DNA of 64,000 bases, taken from Rhodocyclus gracilis. GTDB taxonomy: Bacteria > Pseudomonadota > Gammaproteobacteria > Burkholderiales > Rhodocyclaceae. Both the position numbers and the translations under genes were made by a program. The notes beneath the pieces are model-generated. The model made no database searches, had not been told where the DNA came from, and saw only the letters and a list, made by a program, of their open reading frames with translations. The DNA lies in contig NZ_WIXJ01000006.1 in assembly GCF_009617575.1 (NCBI RefSeq), forward strand, positions 1 to 64,000, in the 5' to 3' direction. Positions within the stretch are counted from its first letter, which is position 1, and each line of letters starts with the position of its first letter. Shown piece by piece: positions 1 through 7,426 of the stretch.

Positions 1-456
1 GCACTGAAATGCCTGACCGTCATCGACGAATACACCCGCGAGTGCCTGGCGATTGATGTGGCCGGCTCGATCCGTTCGGCGCGGGTCGTGGAGGTTCTTT
101 CCCGACTGATCAGCATCCACGGCGCGCCACAGGTCTTGCGGTCGGACAACGGGCCCGAGTTCGTGTCCTGCGCGCTACTGCGTTGGGCGGCCAGCCAGGA
201 TCTCGACATGGCGCTGATCGATCCCGGCAAGCCTTGGCAGAACGGGACGACCGAGAGCTTCAACGGCAAGTTTCGGGATGAGTGCCTGTCGATGGAGTGG
301 TTCCGCCATCGGCTCGAGGCCAAGGTCGTCATCGAGCAATGGCGTCAGCACTACAATGAGGTTCGCCCGCATTCGAGCCTGGGTAACCAGACGCCAGCGG
401 CGTTCAAAAAAGCCCGTTTATCAACCACCCAACCGGAGGCCGTTCTCCAGGAATAA
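1..456 (+). CDS. IS3-family transposase OrfB, C-terminal part (5' end outside window)
   Basis: This reading frame is open from the first base and ends at a TAA, so it is the C-terminal part of a DDE transposase whose start lies before the window. The three catalytic acidic positions of the integrase core can be seen: Asp in LTVIDEYTREC near the start, Asp in VLRSDNGPEF, and Glu in NGTTESFNGKFRDECL. The tail QHYNEVRPHSSLG is the usual end of IS3-family OrfB. The sequence after the stop runs into a likely element end ending in CA. The OrfA partner is not visible. The copy looks intact over the part shown. Confidence 0.93.
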   Translation, partial: ALKCLTVIDEYTRECLAIDVAGSIRSARVVEVLSRLISIHGAPQVLRSDNGPEFVSCALLRWAASQDLDMALIDPGKPWQNGTTESFNGKFRDECLSMEWFRHRLEAKVVIEQWRQHYNEVRPHSSLGNQTPAAFKKARLSTTQPEAVLQE

Positions 457-482
457 GTGGTCCGAAGAAGTCAGGCAGGTCA
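457..482 (+). repeat. Probable right end of the IS3-family element
   Basis: Just after the transposase stop, the sequence GTGGTCCGAAG...GGCAGGTCA ends in CA, as IS3-family right ends do. The left end is outside the window, so the inverted repeat cannot be confirmed by pairing. Confidence 0.5.
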
Positions 483-592
483 CGGCGACCAGAGCATTAC
501 CCGTAATTCCAGTGATTGCGTCACTGGTAATGGGTGGAATTCCCCCCGTTAGCTCTGGTACTCTCCCGCCCTTTTATGACAAGGGTTTCAGA

Positions 593-856
593 ATGGCTGA
601 CAGGGGAGGCGCCTTCGCGGTGGGGCAGTGGGTGCGTTCGTTCTTACTGGATACGCGAAGTGTTGCCATAGTCGTGGGGGCGCTGCTGATTGCCAGTGGC
701 CTTTGGGACGTGGCAGCAAGTGGCCGCTATGCAATGGGCGGGGCTTTAGGAACCGTCCGGCTGGATAGGCTTACTGGGCAACTCGTTGTGTGCAAGGCTG
801 AGCAAGGACCGGGCGGGGAGTATTCCGTGGATTGCGCCCCTCAATCCAAACGCTAG
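593..856 (+). CDS. Small single-span membrane protein, function unknown
   Basis: An 87-residue protein. An AAGGG Shine-Dalgarno-like site lies 7 bases before the chosen ATG. A hydrophobic stretch (roughly residues 22-40, including [15 protein letters not shown]) looks like one membrane helix, followed by a short polar tail with [13 protein letters not shown], a pattern seen in many small proteobacterial membrane proteins of unknown role. It lies inside the decayed mobile region between two IS remnants. A longer frame upstream exists but overlaps the transposase, so the inner ATG is preferred. I do not recognise a family and assign no function. Confidence 0.45.
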   Translation: MADRGGAFAVGQWVRSFLLDTRSVAIVVGALLIASGLWDVAASGRYAMGGALGTVRLDRLTGQLVVCKAEQGPGGEYSVDCAPQSKR

Positions 857-881
857 CCCCTGCGGAGAGCACTACAGGTCT

Positions 882-1034
882 CGGCTGGCCGGTGACGTAG
901 GCGCCGGTCTTGCGGATGCTCGGCAGGACTTCCTTGGTCACGAAGTCTTGGAAGGGCTTGGCGGTGGCCTTATCGCTCCGCATGATGAGCTTGTAGAGGC
1001 CCGACTCGGAGATGATGTTGGTAGGGCCTCCGCG
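882..1034 (-). pseudogene. BRO-N phage antirepressor domain remnant
   Basis: The minus strand encodes about 50 residues typical of the BRO family N-terminal domain ([17 protein letters not shown] followed by [19 protein letters not shown]). This DNA-binding domain is common in phage and prophage antirepressors. Neither the usual start nor the C-terminal domain is present. The domain is broken at its N-terminal side exactly where an IS3 remnant on the other strand begins. The open frame that covers it is only a chance fusion through the reverse complement of the IS. It is a prophage relic. Confidence 0.75.
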
Positions 1035-1040
1035 CGAGGA

Positions 1041-1316
1041 GTGCAGTTGTTCTTGATCGAGCCCGGCAAACCAAACCAGAACGCTTACATCGAGTCGTTC
1101 AACGGACGCTTCCGCGACGAGTGCCTCAACGAGCATTGGTTCACCAGCCTGCGCCATGCCCAGGTGGTCATCGAACGCTGGCGCCGCGAATATAACGAGG
1201 AGCGACCGAAGAAGTCTCTGGGCGGCCTGCCGCCTATGCCGAATCACTCACCCGGAAATCAGCTACATTACCCCCGGACTCTAAAGCTCACTGCTACTGA
1301 AAACGGGGGGACGTCG
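1041..1316 (+). pseudogene. IS3-family element remnant: 3' part of orfB plus right end
   Basis: The plus strand encodes the last third of an IS3 OrfB ([18 protein letters not shown], then [12 protein letters not shown] and [12 protein letters not shown]), including the last catalytic Glu but not the first two Asp motifs. After the end of similarity, CTACTGAAAACGGGGGGAC around 1290-1312 resembles an IS3 right terminus. The 5' two thirds are missing. The remnant abuts the BRO-N relic, so insertion and deletion have both occurred here. It differs in sequence from the transposase at 1-456. Confidence 0.8.
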
Positions 1317-1344
1317 GGTGGATGCCTTGGAAGGAGTGCAAGCG

Positions 1345-1545
1345 ATGGAAGCTAAAGAGTGGCTGGCGCAATTTGACGACGCCACGCCACGCAACGAAGT
1401 GAAGACGCGCCTCACAGACAGGGAATATGAGGCGCTACAACTAATCAAACGCACATATGAGCTTGAGAGCGACTCCCGAGCGCTGCGGAAAGTGGCGAGG
1501 AATGGCCTGTTCGGGGTATCCGGTGGGGGCTATCGGGTTCCGTAA
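1345..1545 (+). CDS. Small hypothetical protein
   Basis: A 66-residue frame beginning [15 protein letters not shown]. The start is well supported: AAGGAG lies at 1331-1336, eight bases before the ATG at 1345. The first 50 residues are acidic and basic and probably helical ([17 protein letters not shown]). The tail is glycine-rich. No family is recognised. It lies just outside the remnant IS and just before the recombinase genes, so it may be cargo of the integrated element. Confidence 0.4.
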   Translation: MEAKEWLAQFDDATPRNEVKTRLTDREYEALQLIKRTYELESDSRALRKVARNGLFGVSGGGYRVP

Positions 1546-1604
1546 AAACAGGGGATCAGGGACAGGTACAGGTGCTAATAAGAATCATTATAGAAAACTA
1601 AAGA

Positions 1605-1618
1605 GGCCCCGAAGGGCC
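1605..1618 (-). terminator. Intrinsic terminator with UUCG tetraloop, end of the serine recombinase gene
   Basis: Read on the minus strand this is GGCCC-TTCG-GGGCC followed by TCTTTAGTTTTC. The stem is 5 bp with a UUCG loop. It lies about 50 bases past the stop of the recombinase gene at 1668. A near-identical hairpin in the opposite orientation lies at 4059-4072. Confidence 0.7.
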
Positions 1619-1667
1619 CCTGCTGGCGCTGCTCTAATTGACCGGGATTCCGGCTATTTGCCAAGTC

Positions 1668-2348
1668 CTACGCTGCCAGCCTGTCTAGAAGGTTCTTCAC
1701 GCTGGTCTTGTGCCATGTCCCGCCCCTTGGAGTCTCGTAGCCGCCCCCGTTGAGGGCCTCCGCCAGCGCCCCTAGAGATACCCTCCCTTGGGCCCTGAAG
1801 GCTTCCACCACGGGGCGCAGCATCTCGGCGTGATCTTGGGCCTTCGCCTTCACCGCTTCCACGCCTGCCGCATTGCCCTTGCCAGCCCTCAGAAGCGCCG
1901 CTGCCCCGTTGGGGTTCCCTAGCTTGGTTCCTCGCGCCTTGGCCGCTTGTAGGGCCTCCTTGGTGCGCTTGGAGATGGCCTCCCGCTCTTGCTGCGCCAC
2001 AAGGGCCATGATTCCGACCGTGAGATTGTCAGCCGCTGGCATGTCTGCCGCGAGGAACCTAACGCCGGAGTCCCTCAAGGTGAGCAGGAAGGCAGCGTTA
2101 CGGGAAAGACGGTCTAGCTTGGCAATAACGAGAGTCGCGCCTGTGGCCTTGGCTTGGTGAAGGGCCTTCTGTAGCTCCGGGCGGGCGTTGTTCTTCCCTG
2201 ACTCCACTTCTGTGAAGGAGGCAATCACGATGGCCCCAGCCCGTGCCGCGCACCCTGCAATGGCCGCTTGCTGGGCCTCAAGCCCTAGGCCGCTGCTGCC
2301 CTGCTTCGCAGTCGAGACACGATGATAGGCGACGAGTTTGGATGTCAT
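1668..2348 (-). CDS. Serine recombinase (resolvase/invertase family)
   Basis: A 226-residue site-specific recombinase. The N-terminal catalytic domain shows the resolvase pattern: nucleophile Ser12 in YHRVSTAKQ with Arg nearby, the long-helix region AKLDRLSRN, and VAQQEREAISKRT leading into the E helix. The remaining ~80 residues (KARGTKLGNPNG to the end, with GGYETPRGGTWHKTSV) resemble the short DNA-binding tail of small recombinases of the DNA-invertase type. It is on the same strand as the tyrosine integrase upstream. A small palindrome (2382-2395) precedes it. Likely role: resolution or inversion within the mobile element. Confidence 0.9.
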   Translation of the reverse strand: MTSKLVAYHRVSTAKQGSSGLGLEAQQAAIAGCAARAGAIVIASFTEVESGKNNARPELQKALHQAKATGATLVIAKLDRLSRNAAFLLTLRDSGVRFLAADMPAADNLTVGIMALVAQQEREAISKRTKEALQAAKARGTKLGNPNGAAALLRAGKGNAAGVEAVKAKAQDHAEMLRPVVEAFRAQGRVSLGALAEALNGGGYETPRGGTWHKTSVKNLLDRLAA

Positions 2349-2381
2349 GGCGGGGCCTCTTCGGGGCGGGTATAGATTCGT

Positions 2382-2395
2382 CTAACGAGCGTTAG
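2382..2395. promoter_or_regulatory. Palindrome upstream of the serine recombinase
   Basis: CTAACG-AG-CGTTAG is a perfect inverted repeat with 6-bp arms, 34 bases before the recombinase start codon. A minus-strand TATAAA lies just outside it near 2401. This is a plausible operator for self-repression; no factor can be named. Confidence 0.35.
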
Positions 2396-2626
2396 GGGTT
2401 TTTATACCACGATCAAGGAGAGGCGAGCAATGCAGCAAGGCGAGGCGGAGCGAGGGCTCTGGGGGCGGGGCTTCCTCCCTGTTGCAGCGGCATCAGCGCA
2501 GGACGCAGGCCCTACAAAGCTCGTCGTTCCGGTGCGTCACAGCGGCCCGGCAGGTGCCAAGCAAGGCCCCCCCACGGGGGATAATCGCAGGGCGAGCAGA
2601 AGGGATAGACCCCTCACAAATTTTCG

Positions 2627-3904
2627 TCAGTTTTCCCCCGCCTCGGCCTTGAAGGGGTAGCTGATGCGCTCCAGAGCCTCCCGCTTGGTATTAAGGTCAG
2701 CGCCAGAGGAGTAGAGGCCAAAGGTCATCGTCGGCTTCTCATGGCCGAGAATGTCAGCCGCTACCCCTTCAGGGACTCCCGCATTCTCTAGGAGGGTCGC
2801 CACCGTCGAGCGGAAGGAGTGGAAGGTATGCTGACTGCTGAAGCCCTCCGCCGCCTTCAGGCGCCCGAACCGTTTGCCGATGGCGTTTGACCTCCCCTCG
2901 TACTTATTGAAAGTAAGCCCGGACAGAAGATAGCCGTCTTTTGATTCTTTCTTCAGGCGTTCTACCAAGGGGGCAATCACGGAATGAATGGGCACGCTGC
3001 GGGTGCCTGCCTCGGTCTTGTCGTCCTCGATCCAGAAGGCGCCATCCCGAACTTGGGCGGTCTTCAGCGAGCAAAGGGACTCGATGCGGGCGCCGGTGTA
3101 GGCCCCCAGCATGATGAGGTCCGCTAGTTGGGTGTCTCGCTTGGCGTTCTTGGCAGTCCCCACAGGGCGGGCCCGTGCGGCTTCCCATAGCTTGACTACA
3201 TCGGCGGCGTCGTACGCGAAATTGGTAGCCTTCTTGCCCTTCTTCTTCGGGGCGGCCTCGATAACGCCCGCGAAGGGCTCGGCGTCCTTACTCACGGCGT
3301 CGTACCGCTGAAGGTACTTCCAGTAATTCCGGCAAAAGGAGAGGATGCGCTTGACTGAGGAAAGCTTGGCGCCTCGGGCTTCGAGCTTATCAACCCAGCG
3401 CCTCACTGCCCCTTTATTGATGCTCTCAAGGGTCGAGAACTCGGCAATGAGTAGGCTGACATCCTTGACCATCTGGTCCTTGGTCTTAGGAGCAAGCTTT
3501 ATCTGAGCCTTCCACGCCTCGAAGTATTCGCTGCTGGGAGTGGCTGCGCCAGTAGCTACCACCACGAATTCTTGGGCAGCGGTAAGCCCTTTGGCTTCCT
3601 CCACCTTTTCGGCCTCGTCGGTTAAGACGTGCTCGAAAATCTCCCGCGCATCCTCGTCGGGGGCCTGTGCAAGTGACACCCTCCAGCGTAGCGCCTCGGT
3701 GGAGACAGCATTGGTAGAGCCCCTCGCCTGCCTTATCTGGGCCTTCCAAGAAGCGATGAAGGGGGCAGCGAGGAGCCCGGCCTCTCTCTTGTTGGTTGTG
3801 CCCATCGACTTCCTGAAGCGTACCTTGCCTAGGGCCTGCTGTACGTCTTTGGGAACTAGGAGAGTGGCGCACCAAACACCATCCGGGCGACGGTCTAGGT
3901 TCAT
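2627..3904 (-). CDS. Tyrosine recombinase / phage-type integrase
   Basis: A 425-residue integrase. The C-terminal catalytic domain has the tyrosine recombinase set: Arg273 in GAYTGARIESL, Lys near 296 in EDDKTEAGTRS, His362 and Arg365 in FHSFRSTVATL, His388 in ILGHEKPTM and nucleophile Tyr398 in FGLYSSG. The N-terminal part (LDRRPDGVWCATLLVPKDV) is the arm- or core-binding domain seen in integrases that begin with a short beta hairpin. The full length appears intact. Three 12-bp-spaced repeats lie directly upstream of its start, the usual position of an attachment site. It probably mobilised the element that ends near 4.0 kb. Confidence 0.93.
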   Translation of the reverse strand: MNLDRRPDGVWCATLLVPKDVQQALGKVRFRKSMGTTNKREAGLLAAPFIASWKAQIRQARGSTNAVSTEALRWRVSLAQAPDEDAREIFEHVLTDEAEKVEEAKGLTAAQEFVVVATGAATPSSEYFEAWKAQIKLAPKTKDQMVKDVSLLIAEFSTLESINKGAVRRWVDKLEARGAKLSSVKRILSFCRNYWKYLQRYDAVSKDAEPFAGVIEAAPKKKGKKATNFAYDAADVVKLWEAARARPVGTAKNAKRDTQLADLIMLGAYTGARIESLCSLKTAQVRDGAFWIEDDKTEAGTRSVPIHSVIAPLVERLKKESKDGYLLSGLTFNKYEGRSNAIGKRFGRLKAAEGFSSQHTFHSFRSTVATLLENAGVPEGVAADILGHEKPTMTFGLYSSGADLNTKREALERISYPFKAEAGEN

Positions 3905-3930
3905 GGTCTTTTATCTCGGGTTCGAATCAC

Positions 3931-3962
3931 ATTAACCCCAAGATTAACCCTACAATTAACCC
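3931..3962 (+). repeat. Three ATTAACCC direct repeats, 12-bp period, upstream of integrase
   Basis: ATTAACCC begins at 3931, 3943 and 3955, so the copies are exactly 12 bases apart. They lie 27-58 bases upstream of the integrase start codon. Equally spaced short repeats at this place are typical of integrase arm-type sites or a repressor array. Confidence 0.65.
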
Positions 3963-4057
3963 TACGTCAAACGCAAAACGTCCTTATTTCTCAATGACTA
4001 CGAGGGGTTAGATGCCCTTTAACGGAAAGTCCCGCCCTCTCCGCCAAGAACAATCAG

Positions 4058-4080
4058 AGGCCCTTCGGGGCCTTTGTCGT
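4058..4080 (+). terminator. Intrinsic terminator with UUCG tetraloop
   Basis: AGGCCC-TTCG-GGGCCT followed by TTGTCGTTT. It faces rightwards and insulates the envelope-protein gene at 4260 from transcription out of the mobile region. It is an inverted near-copy of the hairpin at 1605-1618. Confidence 0.65.
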
Positions 4081-4226
4081 TTCTGCGCAGTTTCCACGCG
4101 CCATCGCTCGCACCTCCCACAGCGGCACTGCAGAAAAGCCCCTCAGCGCGGCGCCAGACTCTGTAATCCTTCGATACAAGCCCTTACAAACCACCGTCAG
4201 CGACGCTCACGGATGGTGCGTTAATG

Positions 4227-4251
4227 CTCCTGAAACACGCTTCTTCAGGAG
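4227..4251 (+). promoter_or_regulatory. Hairpin that sequesters the Shine-Dalgarno site of the 4260 gene
   Basis: CTCCTGAA (4227-4234) pairs perfectly with TTCAGGAG (4244-4251) around a 9-base loop. The right arm contains the AGGAG Shine-Dalgarno site, which is 8 bases from the ATG at 4260. The folded RNA would hide the ribosome site, as in RNA thermometers or translational switches. This is seen in sequence; the regulatory role is inferred. Confidence 0.5.
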
Positions 4252-4259
4252 AGAAGGTC

Positions 4260-4715
4260 ATGAAAAACGTCTGGATCCCCGCACTGATCACCTCGCTGCT
4301 CGTCAGTGCCAACGCCTTTGCCGATCCTTACTGGGATCGCGGTTATGGCGAGCCGTATGGCCATCATCCGCATCATGAGCGCTTCTATGAAGTTCAAGAG
4401 CCGGTCGTGGTTTATCAAGGGCCTCCCGTGGTCTATCAACCGGCGCCGCGCGTCATCTATCAGGAGCGCATCATCTACCGCGACCGCCCGGTCCCTGTGT
4501 ACGCTGCCCCGGTCGAGCCGCGCTATTACCAGGAGCAGACCCGCGTCTATCAGGCGCCGCCCCCCTATAACGGTAACCGCGTCATCGGCCAGGCGTTGGG
4601 CGCAGTGGCGGGAGGCATCCTCGGTAATCAGGTCGGCGCAGGGAATGGTCGCGTAGCCGCGACGGCGGTCGGCGCCGTCGTCGGCTCGATGGTCGGCGGC
4701 AACCTGAGCGAGTAG
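4260..4715 (+). CDS. Glycine-zipper 2TM envelope protein (17-kDa surface antigen-like)
   Basis: A 151-residue exported protein. It starts with a clear signal peptide (MKNVWIPALITSLLVSANAFA, cleavage after AFA). A Tyr/Pro/Arg-rich middle with repeated VVYQ, VIYQE and YQAPP units follows. The C-terminal glycine-zipper hairpin (GQALGAVAGGILGNQVGAG ... VVGSMVGGNLSE) matches the Rickettsia 17-kDa antigen / Gly-zipper 2TM family of outer-membrane or periplasmic proteins. There is no lipobox cysteine. The ATG at 4260 is chosen because AGGAG precedes it by 8 bases and the signal peptide starts there; an upstream in-frame ATG at 4224 would add 12 non-signal residues. Its ribosome site lies inside a hairpin. 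It is monocistronic. Confidence 0.88.
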   Translation: MKNVWIPALITSLLVSANAFADPYWDRGYGEPYGHHPHHERFYEVQEPVVVYQGPPVVYQPAPRVIYQERIIYRDRPVPVYAAPVEPRYYQEQTRVYQAPPPYNGNRVIGQALGAVAGGILGNQVGAGNGRVAATAVGAVVGSMVGGNLSE

Positions 4716-4822
4716 CCGCGCACCCCGCCCCCGCAAGATACAGCGCACCACGGGCCGGCAAGGCGCCGCCCGTGATACCGTCAGCACATTGGCGCTTCGG
4801 CGCCCCGTGATGCTAAGACGCC

Positions 4823-5431
4823 GTGACCTCTGACGCACTCCTCCTCGTTCTGGCCATTCATGCGGTCGCCCTGATTTCGCCGGGGCCGGACTTCGCCGTC
4901 GTGACGCGACTAAGCGTCATCGGCGGCCGGCGTGGCGGGCTATGGGCGGCGGCCGGCGTTGCCACCGCCATCGGCGTTTATGTATTGACCTGTGCGCTCG
5001 GGCTGTCACTGCTGCTCGCCGCGCTGCCCGGACTCTCGCGCGTGCTCTCTATCGCCGGGGCGATTTACCTCGCCTGGCTTGGGGTGCAATGTCTTCGCTC
5101 GCGTGGCGAATTGCCGGCGACGGGGGCGAAAACCCGGAGCGGTCGTGCCTTCATCACGGGTTTCTTCACCAATCTGCTCAATCCGAAGGCGATGCTCTAC
5201 TTCGGATCGATTCTTTCGCAGACGCTGGCGCCCGGCCTGTCGGCCAGCGACACGGCCTTGCTGTGGACCTTGATGGTCGGCGAATCCTTCCTCTGGTTCG
5301 CCCTGCTGGCGCTGCTCTTCTCGTCCGAGCGCCTGCTTGGCTGGCTGCGCGTGCATCTGCGCTGGTTCGATCGCGCCGTTGGCGTCGTCCTCCTCGGACT
5401 CGCCGCCAAGCTCGCCTCCCGCGCCGCCTGA
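4823..5431 (+). CDS. LysE/RhtB-family amino-acid exporter
   Basis: A 202-residue inner-membrane transporter of the LysE/RhtB family, which exports amino acids or small metabolites. The family N-terminus is seen in SPGPDFAVVTRLSVIGGRRGG, about six hydrophobic segments follow, and the conserved NLLNPKAMLYF motif is at about residue 117. Length matches the family (about 200-210). The start is a GTG at 4823, two bases past an upstream TAAGACGCC; no strong ribosome site is visible. The substrate cannot be told from sequence. The gene stands just before the methionine uptake operon, but a large palindrome separates them. Confidence 0.88.
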   Translation: MTSDALLLVLAIHAVALISPGPDFAVVTRLSVIGGRRGGLWAAAGVATAIGVYVLTCALGLSLLLAALPGLSRVLSIAGAIYLAWLGVQCLRSRGELPATGAKTRSGRAFITGFFTNLLNPKAMLYFGSILSQTLAPGLSASDTALLWTLMVGESFLWFALLALLFSSERLLGWLRVHLRWFDRAVGVVLLGLAAKLASRAA

Positions 5432-5472
5432 CGCCTGCGCCTGCCCCGCCTGATTCCAGCCATTCTCGCTTG

Positions 5473-5501
5473 ATCGATATTCCCGCGCGGGCAATATCGA
5501 T
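5473..5501. promoter_or_regulatory. Large palindrome between the LysE gene and metN
   Basis: ATCGATATT (5473-5481) is inverted as AATATCGAT (5493-5501), and the centre CCCGCGCGGG is itself a palindrome, giving a hairpin of about 14 bp with one bulged C. There is no T-tract, so it is more likely an operator (or mRNA structure) for the metNIQ operon than a terminator. I could not match it to a known methionine regulator site. Confidence 0.5.
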
Positions 5502-5633
5502 ATAGGGATCGCTTCGTTCGGGATTCGCCACCCGAATGCTAATTTCGCTGCCAATTCAGGGAGTCACCGTTTCCAGCAGCGATATCCGAGGCGGGTCTGC
5601 CCCCCGATGCCATAACAAATAACGGGGCAAGGC

Positions 5634-6641
5634 GTGATTGAAATCGACAACATCAGCAAGCACTACGTCGTCGACGGCGTGGCCATTCCGGCGATCTCCG
5701 GAATCAGCCTGCGCGTCGAAGCGGGCGAAGTGTTCGGCATCATCGGCGTCTCCGGTGCCGGCAAAAGCACGCTCGTCCGCACGCTGAATCTGCTCGAACG
5801 GCCGGACAGCGGGCGTATCCGAGTCGACGGCAGCGACATCACCACGCTTTCCAAGGATCAGCTGCTGCGCTACCGACGCAAGACCGGGATGATCTTTCAG
5901 CATTTCAACCTGATCAGCGCCAAGACCGTCGGCGAAAACATCCGCTTTCCGCTCAAGCTGGCCGGCGAATACACGCGCGCCGAGATGGACCGGCGGGTCG
6001 ATGAACTGCTCGATCTCGTCGAACTCGGCGGCCACCGCGACAAATATCCGGCGCAACTCTCCGGCGGGCAGAAACAGCGCGTCGGCATCGCGCGCGCACT
6101 CGCCAACCACCCGAAACTGCTGCTCTGCGACGAAGCCACCTCAGCGCTCGATCCGCAAACGACGCAGTCGATCCTCTCCCTGCTGCTCGATATCAACCGC
6201 CGCTTCGGTCTGACCATCGTCCTCATCACGCATGAAATGGACGTCATCCGCCGCATCTGCGACCGCGTCGCCGTGCTCGACCGCGGCGTGCTCGTCGAAG
6301 AAGGCGTTGTCGCCGACGTCCTGCTGCATCCGCAGCACGAAATAACCCGCGCGCTGGTGCAGGAAAGCTGCCCCAGCGCGACGACCGGCCAGCGTCTCGG
6401 TCTCTCCGGGCCGCTCTTCCGTCTGACGTTTCTCGGCGCCGTCACCTACCAGCCGATCCTGCAAAGCATTTCAGCGGCGCTCGATGTTGGTTTCAACATC
6501 GTCGAGGGCGTTGTTGGGCGGATCAAGGAGACGCCCTACGGCCAGATCACCGTACAGGCGCTTGGCGACGCCGCCGACCCGGCGCGCATCGCCGCCGCCT
6601 TTGGCGAACACGCCGTCCGTTGCGAGGCATTACCGTCATGA
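5634..6641 (+). CDS. metN: Methionine ABC transporter ATP-binding protein MetN
   Basis: A 335-residue ATPase of the D/L-methionine importer MetNIQ. Walker A is GVSGAGKST (residues 38-46), the ABC signature is LSGGQKQRVGIARAL, and Walker B is LLLCDEATSALD. The C-terminal ~80 residues (VTYQPILQSISAALDVGF, GQITVQALGD) form the NIL/ACT-like domain that binds methionine and inhibits the transporter, a hallmark of MetN. The start is a GTG at 5634. The stop overlaps the metI ATG by four bases (ATGA), so translation is probably coupled. Confidence 0.95.
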   Translation: MIEIDNISKHYVVDGVAIPAISGISLRVEAGEVFGIIGVSGAGKSTLVRTLNLLERPDSGRIRVDGSDITTLSKDQLLRYRRKTGMIFQHFNLISAKTVGENIRFPLKLAGEYTRAEMDRRVDELLDLVELGGHRDKYPAQLSGGQKQRVGIARALANHPKLLLCDEATSALDPQTTQSILSLLLDINRRFGLTIVLITHEMDVIRRICDRVAVLDRGVLVEEGVVADVLLHPQHEITRALVQESCPSATTGQRLGLSGPLFRLTFLGAVTYQPILQSISAALDVGFNIVEGVVGRIKETPYGQITVQALGDAADPARIAAAFGEHAVRCEALPS

Positions 6642-7315
6642 ACGCGTCGACCTTCAACCTCTTTGCCTCGCTCGACTGGTCCGATATCGGCATGGCGACG
6701 CTCGAAACGTTGACGATGGTCGGCGGCTCGCTGCTGTTTACCGTCCTGCTCGGACTACCGCTGGGCGTCGTGCTTTTCCTCACCGGCCCGCGCCAACCGC
6801 TCGAGCACGCCCGCCTCTACGCAGCGCTGTCGCTGCTCGTCAATCTGATCCGCTCGACGCCTTTCGTGATCCTGCTGATCATCCTGATCCCGGTGACGGT
6901 GACGCTGATCGGCACCTCCATCGGCGTTCCCGGCGCCATTCCGCCACTCGTCATCGGCGCCACGCCGTTCTTTGCCCGACTCGTTGAGAACGTCTTGCGC
7001 GAAGTGGATCGCGGCATCATCGAAGCCAGCCAGGCCATGGGCGCCACCCTGCCGCAAATCGTCTTCGGCGCCCTCTTGCCGGAGACCTTCCCCGGCCTCC
7101 TCGCCGCCATCACCGTCACCGCCATCACGCTGGTTTCGTACGCCGCGATGTCGGGCGTCATTGGTGGCGGCGGCCTCGGCGACCTCGCCATACGCTTTGG
7201 CTATCAGCGCTTCCAGAGCGACGTGATGTTCGTCACCGTCGCCGTCCTTCTCCTGCTCGTGCAGGCACTCCAGGTGTTTGGAGATCGCCTGGTGCAGCGC
7301 TTTTCCCACAAATAG
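6638..7315 (+). CDS. metI: Methionine ABC transporter permease MetI
   Basis: A 225-residue inner-membrane permease with about five hydrophobic segments. The EAA-type coupling loop is EASQAMGATLPQIVFGALLP. The sequence also contains the RSTPFVILLIILIPVTV block and SGVIGGGGLGDLAIRFGYQRF near the end, all characteristic of MetI. The ATG at 6638 overlaps the metN stop, preferred over a TTG 18 bases upstream. It acts with MetN and the binding protein MetQ encoded next. Confidence 0.95.
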   Translation: MNASTFNLFASLDWSDIGMATLETLTMVGGSLLFTVLLGLPLGVVLFLTGPRQPLEHARLYAALSLLVNLIRSTPFVILLIILIPVTVTLIGTSIGVPGAIPPLVIGATPFFARLVENVLREVDRGIIEASQAMGATLPQIVFGALLPETFPGLLAAITVTAITLVSYAAMSGVIGGGGLGDLAIRFGYQRFQSDVMFVTVAVLLLLVQALQVFGDRLVQRFSHK

Positions 7316-7426
7316 ATCGTCCGCCGGAAACGGGAGCTCACGCATGTCGCCATTTCGATGTTAACCCGCGCGCGAGCCCGCCTCGCGCGTCGTCACGCAC
7401 CGATCTCTTTTCCCAAAGGAACGATC

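Larger units (their letters stand above)
3905..4226. other. Gene-free boundary of the mobile region
   Basis: No convincing gene here. It holds a T-loop-like GGGTTCGAATC (about 3918-3928), three ATTAACCC repeats (3931-3962), and an intrinsic terminator (4058-4080). A 70-residue open frame at 4012-4224 has no ribosome site and no family features. Downstream the chromosome-type genes begin, so one end of the integrated element is probably within this stretch. Confidence 0.5.

Noticed and set aside
2430-2660. 76-residue plus-strand open frame between the recombinase genes
   Set aside because: It has an AAGGAG site 9 bases upstream, but the product has no family features, low complexity, and overlaps the 3' end of the integrase gene. 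Not reported as a gene.
3915-3935. Possible tRNA gene (GGTTCGAATC T-loop word)
   Set aside because: The flanking bases do not form a T-stem, and no anticodon arm or D-arm lies at the right distance on either strand. At most it is an attachment-site remnant.
4012-4224. 70-residue plus-strand open frame
   Set aside because: It contains the intrinsic terminator at 4058-4080 within its frame and lacks a ribosome site.
5502-5633. SAM or SAH riboswitch in the metN leader
   Set aside because: No conserved riboswitch core or pairing pattern could be recognised; only the palindrome at 5473-5501 and a GATATC repeat are present.
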